DNA of 64,000 nucleotides from Paracentrotus lividus (lineage: Eukaryota; Echinodermata; Echinoidea; Camarodonta; Echinidae): the NCBI GenBank assembly GCA_940671915.1, contig CALNVZ010002974.1, positions 16,657,740-16,721,739 of the forward strand, in the 5' to 3' direction. The position numbers were made by a program, and so were the translations under genes. The notes under the pieces were generated by a model. It saw only the letters and a program-made list of their open reading frames with translations. It was not told where the DNA came from and ran no database searches. This document shows, one piece after another, positions 1 to 12,500 of this stretch; the first letter of the stretch is position 1; the number at the start of each line of letters is the position of its first letter.

Positions 1-2236
1 TAATTATAGTGGCACAGATACGATGTTATTCAGCTGCATAATGAAATAAGTTTAGAAAAAACTTGTCGATATATTTTTTAAATCACGGCAAATTGGTTAA
101 CTCATCTTAGAATATGAAATTCGATTAATGCATCGTGTAAGAATAGTCATAATTACTCTTTGTCATTATATTTAGGGTTTGCCCGACATATCAACGACTG
201 ATGACTCTCATATGCTACAGTCACACACACACTTACGTTAAGTTACGTCCGCGTTGCGTCCAAAATTTCCTTTTTTTCCTGCGGATCCCCACGGAAGCCT
301 TCCCGTCATAATCAGCAGTGGAAATAGTTATAATTTCGTTCATCCAATAAAACATGATAGAATAGAAGATGAAATAAGGATAAAACAACAAAAACGTAAC
401 TAAACATTAGTGTCTGTGTGACTGTAGCATAAACGGCAATTCGCGGGTAACGGTTTGAAACAAAAACAATATTTCCGTTTTAGATATGCTCAGTATTATA
501 AAGAAAGAAAAAAATCCTGATTAAAAGCAGATGATAGCGGGGCATAAGACATCATTTGCCATGATTATCCGTCATTTAAACTACGGTAAAACAGTGTCTG
601 AGTGAATTTCTTAAATCATCATATCTTTTTAAACAAATGGCAATAGTTTATCAACAGTCTTTTGAAATATCATTGTAAACACCAGAGTATATCGATAATA
701 TTTTTTGTACGAAACCTAGTTTGATTTCGAAAACTAGACTGTTTTTATGTCGCCCCGTTCCCATAGAATTGCCCCTGAAAGATGAAAGGTGTTGTGGTCG
801 ATAACAATATTGTGAAGTGGATTATTGACTTTCTTTATCCAATTATGTTTAAATGTATTGTAAATGTTTATATTTATATTTTCGATTATGAAATATATTA
901 TGAAATATATAGAGCAAAATGCTTAACGTCTGTTTTTTTTTCTTCTTTGTAATTGAACCCTCAACATAATTCGCTTTAACCCTTGCCACGCTGAAGAGGC
1001 ATCTGTGCACAATCATGGAATTAAATTGAACAATCGTAATAATTGTTTTTCTCAGCTATATTTTGTACAAGCGAAACTAAAATATAGCTGCTAATCATAA
1101 ATAACGTCTGAAGTAATACTCCCAGTATCAATATTGTCATTTGAAAAGCAGAATTCATAGAAAATATCTGAACAACAATTGTCATTATTTTTCCTTCAGA
1201 ATATATTCAGCATGTAAAGAGTCAATAGACAGATGAGGATATACTGCGTGGCTGACTGAGATAGATCTATCAGATATGACATCTTACTAAGGAGAGGCTG
1301 TTTAAAGTCTAAAGGACACCAGCAATTATAATAATTAATCACTCAGCAAAAATCTTCTACTCTATCTATCACCACCTCCCCCGAGTCCGGTCTTCAATTT
1401 TTCCTTATAAAAACCTCTTGCTTATTCACGTGAATGTAACATGAAAATGTCGTTTGTTTAAAAAAAAAAGATACTCCCGTTTTTTCTCTCTTGATCTTTC
1501 CACGTTTATCCGCCCGATTCTCCCTGTCTCTTCATCTCCCCCTTTCTCCCCCTCTCTCTCTCTCTCTCTTTCTTACACACACAAATCCACCCACAAACCT
1601 TCACCCACATTCTTATATACACAAACTCTATCCCATGATCACCTAGACTTTGGAACTATTCAAACCACCTCTTTTCAGATAAATGTATATCCCAAAACCC
1701 ATCTTCAGAATACTCAGAGCAAAGTCCATTGACCAAAATAAATACATGAGGAGAACACTGACTTCATTTGATAAAAATTTGTTACAATCAACAGCAAATT
1801 TATTTCTTACATAATATAGCTGGTTAGTACAATTCAGGTATATCACTGCTTTATCAGTTGCTTTTACAAAAATATAGTTCATAAAATAATTTTGATTATC
1901 AGACACATTTGGCAGAATGTCAATAGAATACAAGAATCAAGAGAAATTTCATAACTCGTAAAATCGGAAGGCACACATGTATCATCTGTTTAACATATAT
2001 CATAGCAATATGATACTAAATATACTCTATGATGGAGATATTTTTGCCATGAATATAAGTAAAAATATAAATTTAATAAGGCTTTGCATCAGCTGAACAA
2101 ACATATCTTCTGTTATATATTTGATTTATTTTGGAGATTATATATTCATTTTCAATATAAAAACAACCATATTCATTATCATCAGTTCAATCATCATCAT
2201 CATCATCATCATCACCACCATCACCATCATAACTAC

Positions 2237-2274
<38 letters not shown>

Positions 2275-3290
2275 CCACCTTCTTCTTCATTATCATCAAG
2301 ATCATGATCATAATAATCATCAATTATTCATTAATATTATCGATATCCTTACCTATAACACACGCTTTCCCTCCTAAACATGGATCTTGGAGTGATTGCA
2401 AAAATCATCATCTTGCTAAATGGATGGATCATAGTAAAATCAATAAATTCTTGTTGATGGTTTTGAGAATTAAACCTGATTAATTTGTCATATTCTAGTG
2501 TGTCACCAAGCTGTCCACAAAATTATACACAACTTTATGAAGAACTTGATTATGCAGACCCAAATGGCATGCTCAAATTATTTTTTATCACATTAGCTAA
2601 GTTTGAATATGCAGATTTAAATTACCATCAACAAATATAATGAATTTTTTTTTGGCAACAATTTAACTGAGATTATAAAAAAGAGAGTCCCATGCACATG
2701 AATTTTGAAAATTCCATTGGACCCCTCATATTCCTATTCATAAAGATATACCCCAGATCATTCTCATTATAGTAATTTACACATTAGCACCATTCATACA
2801 GACCCTATACATATCAAACTAGATAGGGTCTCCACTATAATATAATAAAAACAACCTATAGTGATGCATCATGGTAAACAAAACACTTAAAACTTCTTAT
2901 AAAATTTCCTGATTTTATGGCATTTTTCACATTTTCCCCATTTCTAGGTAGAGTGGAAGCCTTGCTAGATCTTTACGGAAAAAACAAAGCTTTTGTACAG
3001 CGCTGCGTCAGGGGTGTGAGTGATCACAAATAAAAAGAGCTGAAAAAAAGCTTAAATTGAAAGAGCTCCATATACTTTTGTACAGATTAAGAGCTAAAAA
3101 AGCTGACAATTTAAACTGAAAGAATAGGCAAAAAAGCTGAACTCTCACACTCCTACCGCATATCCATGGGCCTTCAATGAGTGTAAAACACAAATAATTG
3201 ACTGATTGATTTATATATCGTTTAAAAATTGGTCCTTGGTCCAATGTCTTTTGGCTTTAGCGTAGTAAGTCAGTTACAGCTGCTTAGGAT
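1..3290. other. Non-coding region downstream of ADHFE1
   Basis: No gene is recognisable. It includes the ADHFE1 3' UTR at its right side, the extent of which cannot be set, and a CT-rich patch near 1540-1570. Short open frames here look random. Confidence 0.6.
2189..2280. repeat. CAT/ATC trinucleotide microsatellite
   Basis: A run of CAT units with a few CAC interruptions. It opens poly-His, poly-Ile and poly-Met frames that are not genes. Confidence 0.95.
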
Positions 3291-3433
3291 TTAATAAACT
3301 CTCATGGATTTCTCAAACATGGATGCCAAGTCCTCCTCAGTCTGGGGACGGGGTGCAAGCTTGGTCACACGGTGCTGTAATATGAGGAGACAGAGAGAGG
3401 GAGGTATGGAGATAGAAATAGAGAGAGAGAGAG

Positions 3434-3506
<73 letters not shown>

Positions 3507-6500
3507 GCAAGGTGGAGGGAAGAGATAGAGACGGAGAAAAATATTAAAACAAAAATGAGCAGCAAATGTGATATGGATATTTGAGATATGCAACTTCAGA
3601 ATGACAACTTAAATATGAGTAGAGAAAGTAATTTTTACCAAAATTGTAAATCCCACTGATACAAATAATGTCCTGAAATTAGAAAAAGTCAACCTAGCCT
3701 AAGTCAAATCTATTGGGACTGAAGATAGAGCTTCAAAAAAATTTCAAATTATGACAATTGAAAAAAAAATAGAATTAAAAAAGAAGATGACTTGACAAGA
3801 CTTTCGAGTTACGCAATCATTCAACTCATACAAAGCAGTTCAACTGTAATGGGTAAGCGCTGAAAGGCAGAACTGTGTGCGATACTTTTAGACACTATTA
3901 TTATCATTATTATTGGGATGTAGGACTTATTTGACTCAAATGTCCCAAGAGGGATCTATCCAAGACCCCTATTTGTGAATCATTTGGAAACGGAACATTA
4001 CCTATCGTCCTACTTAACCCTAAAAGGCCTGGGGTTTTTTGGTCATCTTATGACTGGGGGGGGGGGGGGGGGGGGGCTGATTCCGCCCCCCCCCCCTGAG
4101 ATCTCGGCTGTCGACGGCGCGATCGCGATGAAAATCGCCACCACGTCACCTAGAATGTAATCTCCAAAATTGCATAGTCAAATGTTCCGAAAATTTTTTG
4201 GTATTAATTAATTATGCTAATTTATGCATAAATTTACACATCGCTCTAATTCATTAAATAATGCTCCAAAGTTGCTAATTTTTTATTTATAAGCTCTTTG
4301 TGAGATTCTGATGAAATGGATATCAAAAAAAATTCAGTATCAAATTTCATTTCTTATGTATTTCATTGTTTTTTTAATTTCTTATGTATTTCTTTGTTTT
4401 TCGACTTTTTGTTTTTTATTGTTTTTTCAATGAGAATTGTCGGCAACATTATCACAACCACAAAGAACCAAAAACTAATTAATTTGAAGCAGTAAAAGCA
4501 AAAATAATCATACATTTATGAATAAATACATTTGTATTGGATTTGTACACGAAATCACGTTTTGAGCAATTTTCGGTCCGACGAGCATGTACAAAATGTT
4601 GCGTAACTTAAGAACCGCGTACCCGGACGTCGGGAATTTGGTCTTAAAAGTTGCGCGAGACTTGAAAGAAAAAAGACATGAAACGGCGTGTCGACAGCTT
4701 TATGCGTTACCGAGATCTTGCGCGAAACGTCGAGGGGGGGGGGGCGGAATCCGCCCCCCCCCAGGCCTTTTAGGGTTAATCCGTTTAAATCCTCTTGTTC
4801 TAACAGCAGTTGGTCTAATTCTCCCTTTGTCTAATACCACATGTGCTAAACCCATTTGGTCTAATTTAAGCTTGGTCTAATACACTTTGTCTAGTTCTCA
4901 TGCAAAGTGTTAATTAGACCAAAAGGTAATTAAGCAAAATGGTAGTAGACAAAATGGAATTAGACCATGTGGGATGAGACCAAATTGACATTAGTCAAAG
5001 TGGGTTTAGACCAAGTGGCAATTTACCCCTAATCTCTGCATGACTCTTACCTGAGGCAAGGTGCCTTTGACAAGTCCTGGGATGTCGGATGAGTCGTAGC
5101 CTAAAGACAACAATCCATCATCTACTTCCAGGTCATACATGTACTTGCGCACAGTGTCGGCAAGGCAATGACCTGCATCCTCCAACTTGACCCCAGTGAT
5201 GTCAGTGCCTGTGAACATATATAATAAAGAAGTAATGTGTCAACTTCTTCGAATTGCATACATATTATATAAATAGTGTACAATCTATCGCGCAATATAC
5301 TGGATTATAAGTATGACAAATACTAAATTATCCCGAGTGCAGATTTGTTCCTTCGAGTATTGAAGTTCATATAGTCCAGAAATGTTGCAAGATTGAGCGT
5401 TCACTATTTATTTATAGTAAATAGACCCCTAGATCTTTGACCTTGCTTAATCTGATTTAATGTTTGCCAATTTTTTGGTGCTAATTAGGCTATTGTGACG
5501 TATATTGTTGCTACGCGTATCCATTGTTATTAAGTTTTGTGCGCACCATTTTACTGTTATTGCGCGCTAGCGCAACACTGCAATCGATAGAATCGACACT
5601 CTCCCCATTCATTTAACACGGGCTTTACCCTCCCAAAACTGAAAGTTATATTGTACATTTGTACAATATGACCTAGCCAATCGCAAAGCGTTTTTTTACT
5701 ACCACTATTTACTATTTATATATATATATCAATTATTGTATCACATTATCATTATATTGCATACTCTATGTATTGAAAATGCTAAATAAAATTTTAAAAA
5801 TCATAATAATAATATGGATGATATCAATAACGATGCTTGTTACCACAACAAAGATTATGATGATCACAATAATATTTCGTAATCAAAAGAAAATAAATAT
5901 CTTACTCTATGGGATAGGAAGACATGATAGGCCATGAAATTCATATGTTTACTAGATACTTATAAATTAAACTTAAAAATACCAAAGAACTTCCAACTGA
6001 AATTGAGTTCTGAGATGATTGGTTTTTGTTCATTTGGTATTTTAAGTAACCTGTGTAAACAGCACGACAGCATGCTTGCCTGTGAGTCTAAACTCGACAA
6101 CAGTATCTCAACCTACTCTGTCTTTTCAAATAACTACACTGTGTACCGTAAAGACAGAAATGTGCATGGAGGCGGGGTCTTCCTTGCTCTGAGTGACACT
6201 CTCATTGTTACATACTGTCTTGATTTTGATGCAGTCTGTGAAATTGGATGGTGTACTGTATAAGTGGTTTCTTTCGCGGGGGTTTTATTTTCACGAATTT
6301 TGCGAACCGGGATGTGATCGCGAATTCAACATCGCGCGAAAAGGTTTTGAACAGTACCGCGAATTTATCCATGCTAGAAAATGTTTTGTACTTCATGCGC
6401 TTGCAGAGCAGAGTTGTCTATGCAGCGCTATTAATAGCACACACAACGATACAGCGCGATGCATGGACTACTGGTATACATGTTGAATTAAACAAGTCAA

Positions 6501-9500
6501 GACATGGCACGGTAAGTCTTTAATCCATTTTACTGTCTTTTTATAAATAATGTTTTTTAAAAATATTGTCTCTTTTTTTTAGATAGGAAAGAATGGAGTA
6601 CTTACATGTATAGTTCTAGTTACTTTTAATTCCAGATTTTGCCGACTGCGAATTTAACATCCCGCGAAAATCTGTACGCGAGAAAAACCACTTATACAGT
6701 AATCTAAAATTCTCCACAATGGGATAAAGGCCATCACATACTACACAACTTTTGGAAGCTAGACTGGCCGACTTTGGATCTGAAATAACAAAACACCTAT
6801 ATTTTGCACAGGTTGCTTTATTTTGGATCCAAATCGGTCAGTCGTTTCGACCCAAGTCGTATAGTGTGCAGTTGCCTTTAGACAATGTGGGATGAGACCA
6901 AACAGGCAGTAGTCTCTTGTTGCTACTGACGAGACCAAGTGACAATTGACTGTATGACTTACCGAGTAGTTTAGCAGCTTCCAGATGTCTTTCAGGGCAG
7001 CTGGGTGCTGTGAAGCTGAAGACTGCTGGTGCCGTCATGACAACAGACAGACCATGGGGCTGATAGGGCAAATACAAAAACAAATATTTAATCAAATTTG
7101 TTGATGACTCAAGGATGGATGCATAGAAAGCTATGTACATTATAAATAAAGCTGTCTGTGAAGATTTTGCACATATTGTTCAAGTATTAGAATGTTCATT
7201 GGTCAGGAACGTAAATTCTAATAACATATACATACCTTATCATTGAAAACAATGATTATTGTAGATATTTGCATTACCAATTTTAAAAGAAAAGTTCAAA
7301 TCAATGAAGAGTATAGCATACTGCAAAATACAAGATTCAAATTACCAATCAAATAATTCATATTATCAAATTATCCTCATGATGTTTATGTAATTCATAG
7401 CGTTCTAGGCTAAGATATATTATAAAAGTTTCACTACGGGTTTTTATTTCCTGCTATGGCTTAAAAGAAAAGAATGAAATGTTTACCACAATAGCATGGT
7501 CTACATCATAGTCCCGTGATTTGAACTGCTTCACCATACCAGCAATGGGGTAGGACATACCATGACTGCAAAACACAACAAGTAAACACCATGTTAAAGA
7601 TAATCTTGAGTAGAACAATCCAAACATCAATTTCCATTCTTGAACATACCAGAATCTCAAGCATAGTGAATAAATACTACACAGCAAAGGAAATTTGCGA
7701 AAAATTTGATAACTACTGAGAAAAGAGTATAATAAGCATCAATCCAATGACGCGTCGGGCCGTCCAAGCATATGGCGTGATTCTCTTGCCACGTGGTCAA
7801 GTCTATGGATAAATCATGTGCATGCAATTCGCACTGGATCTGTGTGTGTGTGTGTTGCGCCGTGACTTGTGGCGACGAGATAGCTGTCTACTCTTAGTCC
7901 CTATTTGACCGACTGTTCCGTTATTTTCTCAAATTTTATCTAAAATCCTTTACAGAACATGATTACATTTTGTGTAGGAATATTTTCATGTAAATGGAAT
8001 AACAAGAGGACATATTAAACAGATTCATTATGAATTATTTTAACTGCAACGACTCCAGTTTGTCTTTAAAGGGATTCAGGATCTAAACTAAAATTACTCT
8101 CCCAGCTAATGCTGTAATCATAATTGCAAACCTTAAGGTCAGACAAGAATCTCCTGAGATTTTTAAGCCAATAGTTGATTTAATTGCCGAGATACTGATG
8201 ACCGAATTTTCAGAATACTTGGTTACGCTCAAAACCATAAGTACACGTATGTTTCTAATTATTTTGCCATGATTTGATACCCTGAAATGTATTGGCCACC
8301 ATCAATCATTAATTTTCATTCAGATTAAAAAATACCCTAAACTATGAATGCATATGACAACAAACCAATATTTCAAAAAGGTCATGCCATAAATATAGAA
8401 TTTGATTTAGAAGAATAATACAACAAAAAAATAAGTAAATACCAGTGGCAGATCCAGCCTAAGGTAATTAAAAAGAATGTATCGGCCCATGCCCAAACAT
8501 ATCATAGCCACTATGCCCAGCACAATCGTAAGTCAGAGCAAATGTTGGATCCACGCCTGAATACTAATACTCACCAAAGATGGACACCAGCGTTACCAAA
8601 ACCCACACCAGCAAAGACACTAGCAAGATGCATCTCAGAACGAGCCTCCAGGTCTTCAGGATCAGCTACAGCTCTATAGAGAAACATGATGAATGGTATA
8701 CAGGTATTGTGATCTAGTTGGTGAATTATTGCCACAGGCGGTGACAATCTTAGGCAAGCAACACCAATACCTCTCAAATTTGGCATAGGGTTAGGATATG
8801 ATTAATGTAAACACATAGGTGAAATAACATTTTTTAAATTTTTGATTTATAAAAATATATTGACTGCTTTTAAGATTTGATCATAGTCGTTTCTATGGAA
8901 TCTTGGAGACCAAACAACTAGCCATGACCCGGTGGCTATGCCTTAAGGTCATATCCAATTGTAAGGTCCCCACAGGCATAGAAACGACTATGCCTCTCAA
9001 AGCAGAAAATATATCTATATTATAGGAATCCTTACTTCTCTATCATCCTAAGTGCTTGGCTGGAACAGATATCAATGATAGGATTACTACCGTGATAAGC
9101 TGGTCGTTTCTTGGGTAGGGTTGGTAGTGTAACTGTATGGTCTTTTCTTGGGTGGGTTGGTGGTCTAACTGTATGGTCTGTTCTTAGGGTGGGTTAGTAG
9201 TCTAACTGTATGGTCTGTTCTTAGGGTGGGTTGGTAGTCTAACTGTATGCGATCTGTTCTGAGGGGTGGTTCGTAAGTCTAACTGTATGGTCTGTTCTTA
9301 GGTGGGTCAGATAGTCATAACTGGTTATGGTACTGTTGCTTAGGTGGTCATAGCTTACTTACTGTCTATGGCTGTTACTGTTCTTAGGTGGGTCAGTAGT
9401 CTAACTGTATGGTCTGTTCTTAGGGTGGGTTGGTAGTCTAACTGTATATGTCTGTCTTACAGTGGGTTGGTAGTCTAACTGTATGGTCTGTTCTTAGGGT

Positions 9501-12500
9501 GGGTCGTAGTCTAACTGTATGGTCTGTTCTTAGGGTGGGTCGTGTCTAACTGTATGGTTCTGTTCTTAGGTGGGTCAGTGTCTAACTGTCATGGTCTGTG
9601 TCTTTACGGTGGGTCAAGTACGTCTTAAGCTGTACGGTCTTATCTTACGGTGAGGTAGTAGCTCTAACTGTTGGTCTGTTTCTAAGGGTGGGTCGAGTAG
9701 TCTAACTGCAGGTCTGTTCTTAGGGTGGGTGGTAGTCTACTGTATGGTCTGTTCTTAGGGGGGTTGGTAGTCTAACTGTATGGTTCTGTCTTAGGTGGGT
9801 GTAGTCTATCTGTATGGTTGTTCTTAGGGTGGGTCGGTAGTCTAACTGTATTGGTCTGTTCTTAGGGTGGGTGGTAGTCTAACTGTATGGTCTGTTTTAG
9901 GGTGGGTCAGTAGTCTAACTGTATGGACTGTTCTTACGGGTTGGTAGTCTAACTTATGGTCTGTTCTTAGGGTGGGTCATAGTCTAACTGTATGGTCTGT
10001 CTTAGGTTGGGGGTAGTTCACTGTATGGTCTGTTCTTAGGGTGAGTTGGTAGTCTTAACTATATGGTCTTTCTTAGGGTTGTGTGTAGTCTAACTGTATG
10101 GTCTGTTCTTAGGGTGGCGTTGGTATGTCTAACTATGGTCTGTTCTTAGGGTGGGTCAGTAGTCTAATGTATGGTCTATTCTTAGGGGGGTCAGTCGTCA
10201 TAATTGTATGGTCTGTTCTTAGGGTAGGTTGGTAGTCTAACCTGTAGTTGTCTGTCTTCCAGTGGGATTGGGTGTTGATAGTTCTACTCTGTAATGTCGT
10301 GTCTTCTAGCGTAGGTGGTCGTAGGTCTATACTGTATGGTCTGTGTTCTTAGGGTGAGGTTTTGGTAGGTCTAACTGTTGGGTCTATTCTTTAGGGTGAG
10401 GTCGGTAAGGTCTGACTTGTAATGAGTCTTGTTCTCTAGTGGGTCCTGGTCGCGTTCGAGTTATCTGGTATGGTCCGTGTCTAGGGGTGTGGTTAGTGTC
10501 TAACGTGTATTGGTCTGTTCTTAGGGTGCGAGTTGGTAGTCGTTGAACTTATACGTCGCGTTTTATCTTAGGGTTCGCGATATCTACTGCATGGTCTGTT
10601 CTAGTTAGTGGTGGTTTTGTTAGTCTATCTGTATGGCTGCTAGTTTCTAGGGTGCAGGTCTTGATAGTCTAACTGTATGGTCTATTTCTAAGTGGGCTGA
10701 TAGTCTACTGTACTGGGTCCTTGTATCTTAGGAGTAGGTGTTCTGTAGTCTAACTGGTATCTGTTCTGTTCTTGGAGGGAGGTGGTGTCAGTAATACAAC
10801 TATGTCGTTCTTATGGGCCGTTCTTTTAGTGGTCTTCTAGGTCGTAGGTTCGGTTCTACGGGTCAGTAATTTAATGCAGGTCTGTTTCGTACGGTGGGTC
10901 AGTGTAACTCCTAATGTCTGTTAGGATGGGTCTGCTGTCTTACGTAGGGTCTGTTCTTCAGGGTGGGTCGTAGCTAACTGATATGGTCTGTTCTTTAGGG
11001 TAGGGTATTGGTCTACTTGTATGGTCTGTTCTAGGGTGGGGTCGAGTAGTTCTAACTGCCTAATGGTCTGTTCTTATGCGGTGGTGGCTAGCAGTGTATG
11101 GTTCGGTTTATTGGGTTCAGTGAGTTCTATCCTGATGGTCTGTTTTAGGCGCGGTGAGTTTTGTAGTCTAACTTATGGTTCTATGTTCCTTAGGTGGGTC
11201 AATAGTCTATACTCGTATGGTCTGTTTCTTAGGGTGGGTGCTTAGTCGAACTGTATGTTCTGTTCTTAGAGAGCTGGGCAGTGCTAGTCTTAAACTGTGA
11301 TCGGTCTGTTCTTACGGCCTGGGTCAGTTCTTACGCAGTGGGCTCAGGGAGTTTCTTAACTGTGCGAGTCTGTCTTATGGCGGTCAGGTTAGTCCTAACT
11401 GCCATGTTCTGTTCCTAAGGCGTGGGATCGGGGGGACTAGTTCTACTGCATGGTCTCGCTGTTTCTCTAGGTGGCTATGGTACGTCTATCTGTATGGTCT
11501 GTTTTCTGTAGGGCTGGGATCGGTAGTCTAACTGTATGGTCTGTTTCTATAGGGTAGGGTTGCGATGTCTAAATGCTATATGTCTGGTTTCTTAGGTGGG
11601 TTGGTAGTCTACCTGTATGGTCTGTTTTAGGTGGGTTGTGTAGTCTATAACTGTATGGTCTGTTCTTGGGAGTGGGTCTAGATCTAACTGTATGGTCTGT
11701 TCCTATAGAGTGGGTCGTAGTCTAACTGTATGTCTGTTCTTAGGGTGGGTTTGGTAGTCTAACTGTATGGTCTGTCTTAGGGTTGGTAGTCTATTGTATT
11801 GGTCTGTTCTTAGGGTGGGTTCGTAGTCTAACTGTATGGTCTGTTCCAAGGATGGGTCGATAGATTCTATCTGTATGGTCTGTTCCTTAGGGTGGGTCGG
11901 TAGTCTAACTTTATGGTCTGTTCTTAGGGTGGGTTCTTGTAGTCTAACTGTCATGGTCGTTCTTGTAGGGTGCGGTTTGGTAGTCTAACTGTTATGGTCT
12001 GTTCTTAAGGTGAGTCTGTCGTCTGTAGTAACTGTCAATTCGCGATCTCTTAGGGTGGGTTGTATAGTCTAACTGCTATGGTTCTGTTCTCTAGGCGTGA
12101 GCATCTTGTCGCTAGTCAAACTATTACCGTCCGACAGTCCTTAGGCGTGGTATGTAGGCTCTAACTAGCTGGTGTCTGAGTTCTTAGGCGTGGGTTGTTA
12201 GTCTATAACTGTATGGTCTGTTCTTAGGGCTGCGGTTAGGTAGTCTAAACTGTTATGGTACTGTGTCTAAGGAGTGAGGATCGGATACTTAGTCTATCTC
12301 TATGGTCTCATTTCTTACGCGGGGACAGTCAGTAGTTACTAAAACTGTTTTATGCGTATTTCTGTTTCTCTAGGGTGGTCAGTAGATCTAAATGTATTCG
12401 CTGTACTATACGGTGGCGTCAGTTCTTAGGTGGGATCAGTAGTCTAACGACGGTCTCTTCTTAACGGGGGTCGGTAGTCTAAACTGCCGATGGTCTGTTC

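Noticed and set aside
2084..2483. Poly-His, poly-Ile and poly-Met open frames
   Set aside because: They are the reading frames of a CAT microsatellite; no gene context.
11703..11954. An 83-codon frame in the minisatellite as a repeat protein
   Set aside because: A 37-bp period shifts frame every unit; the frame exists by chance and indels, and has no splice links.
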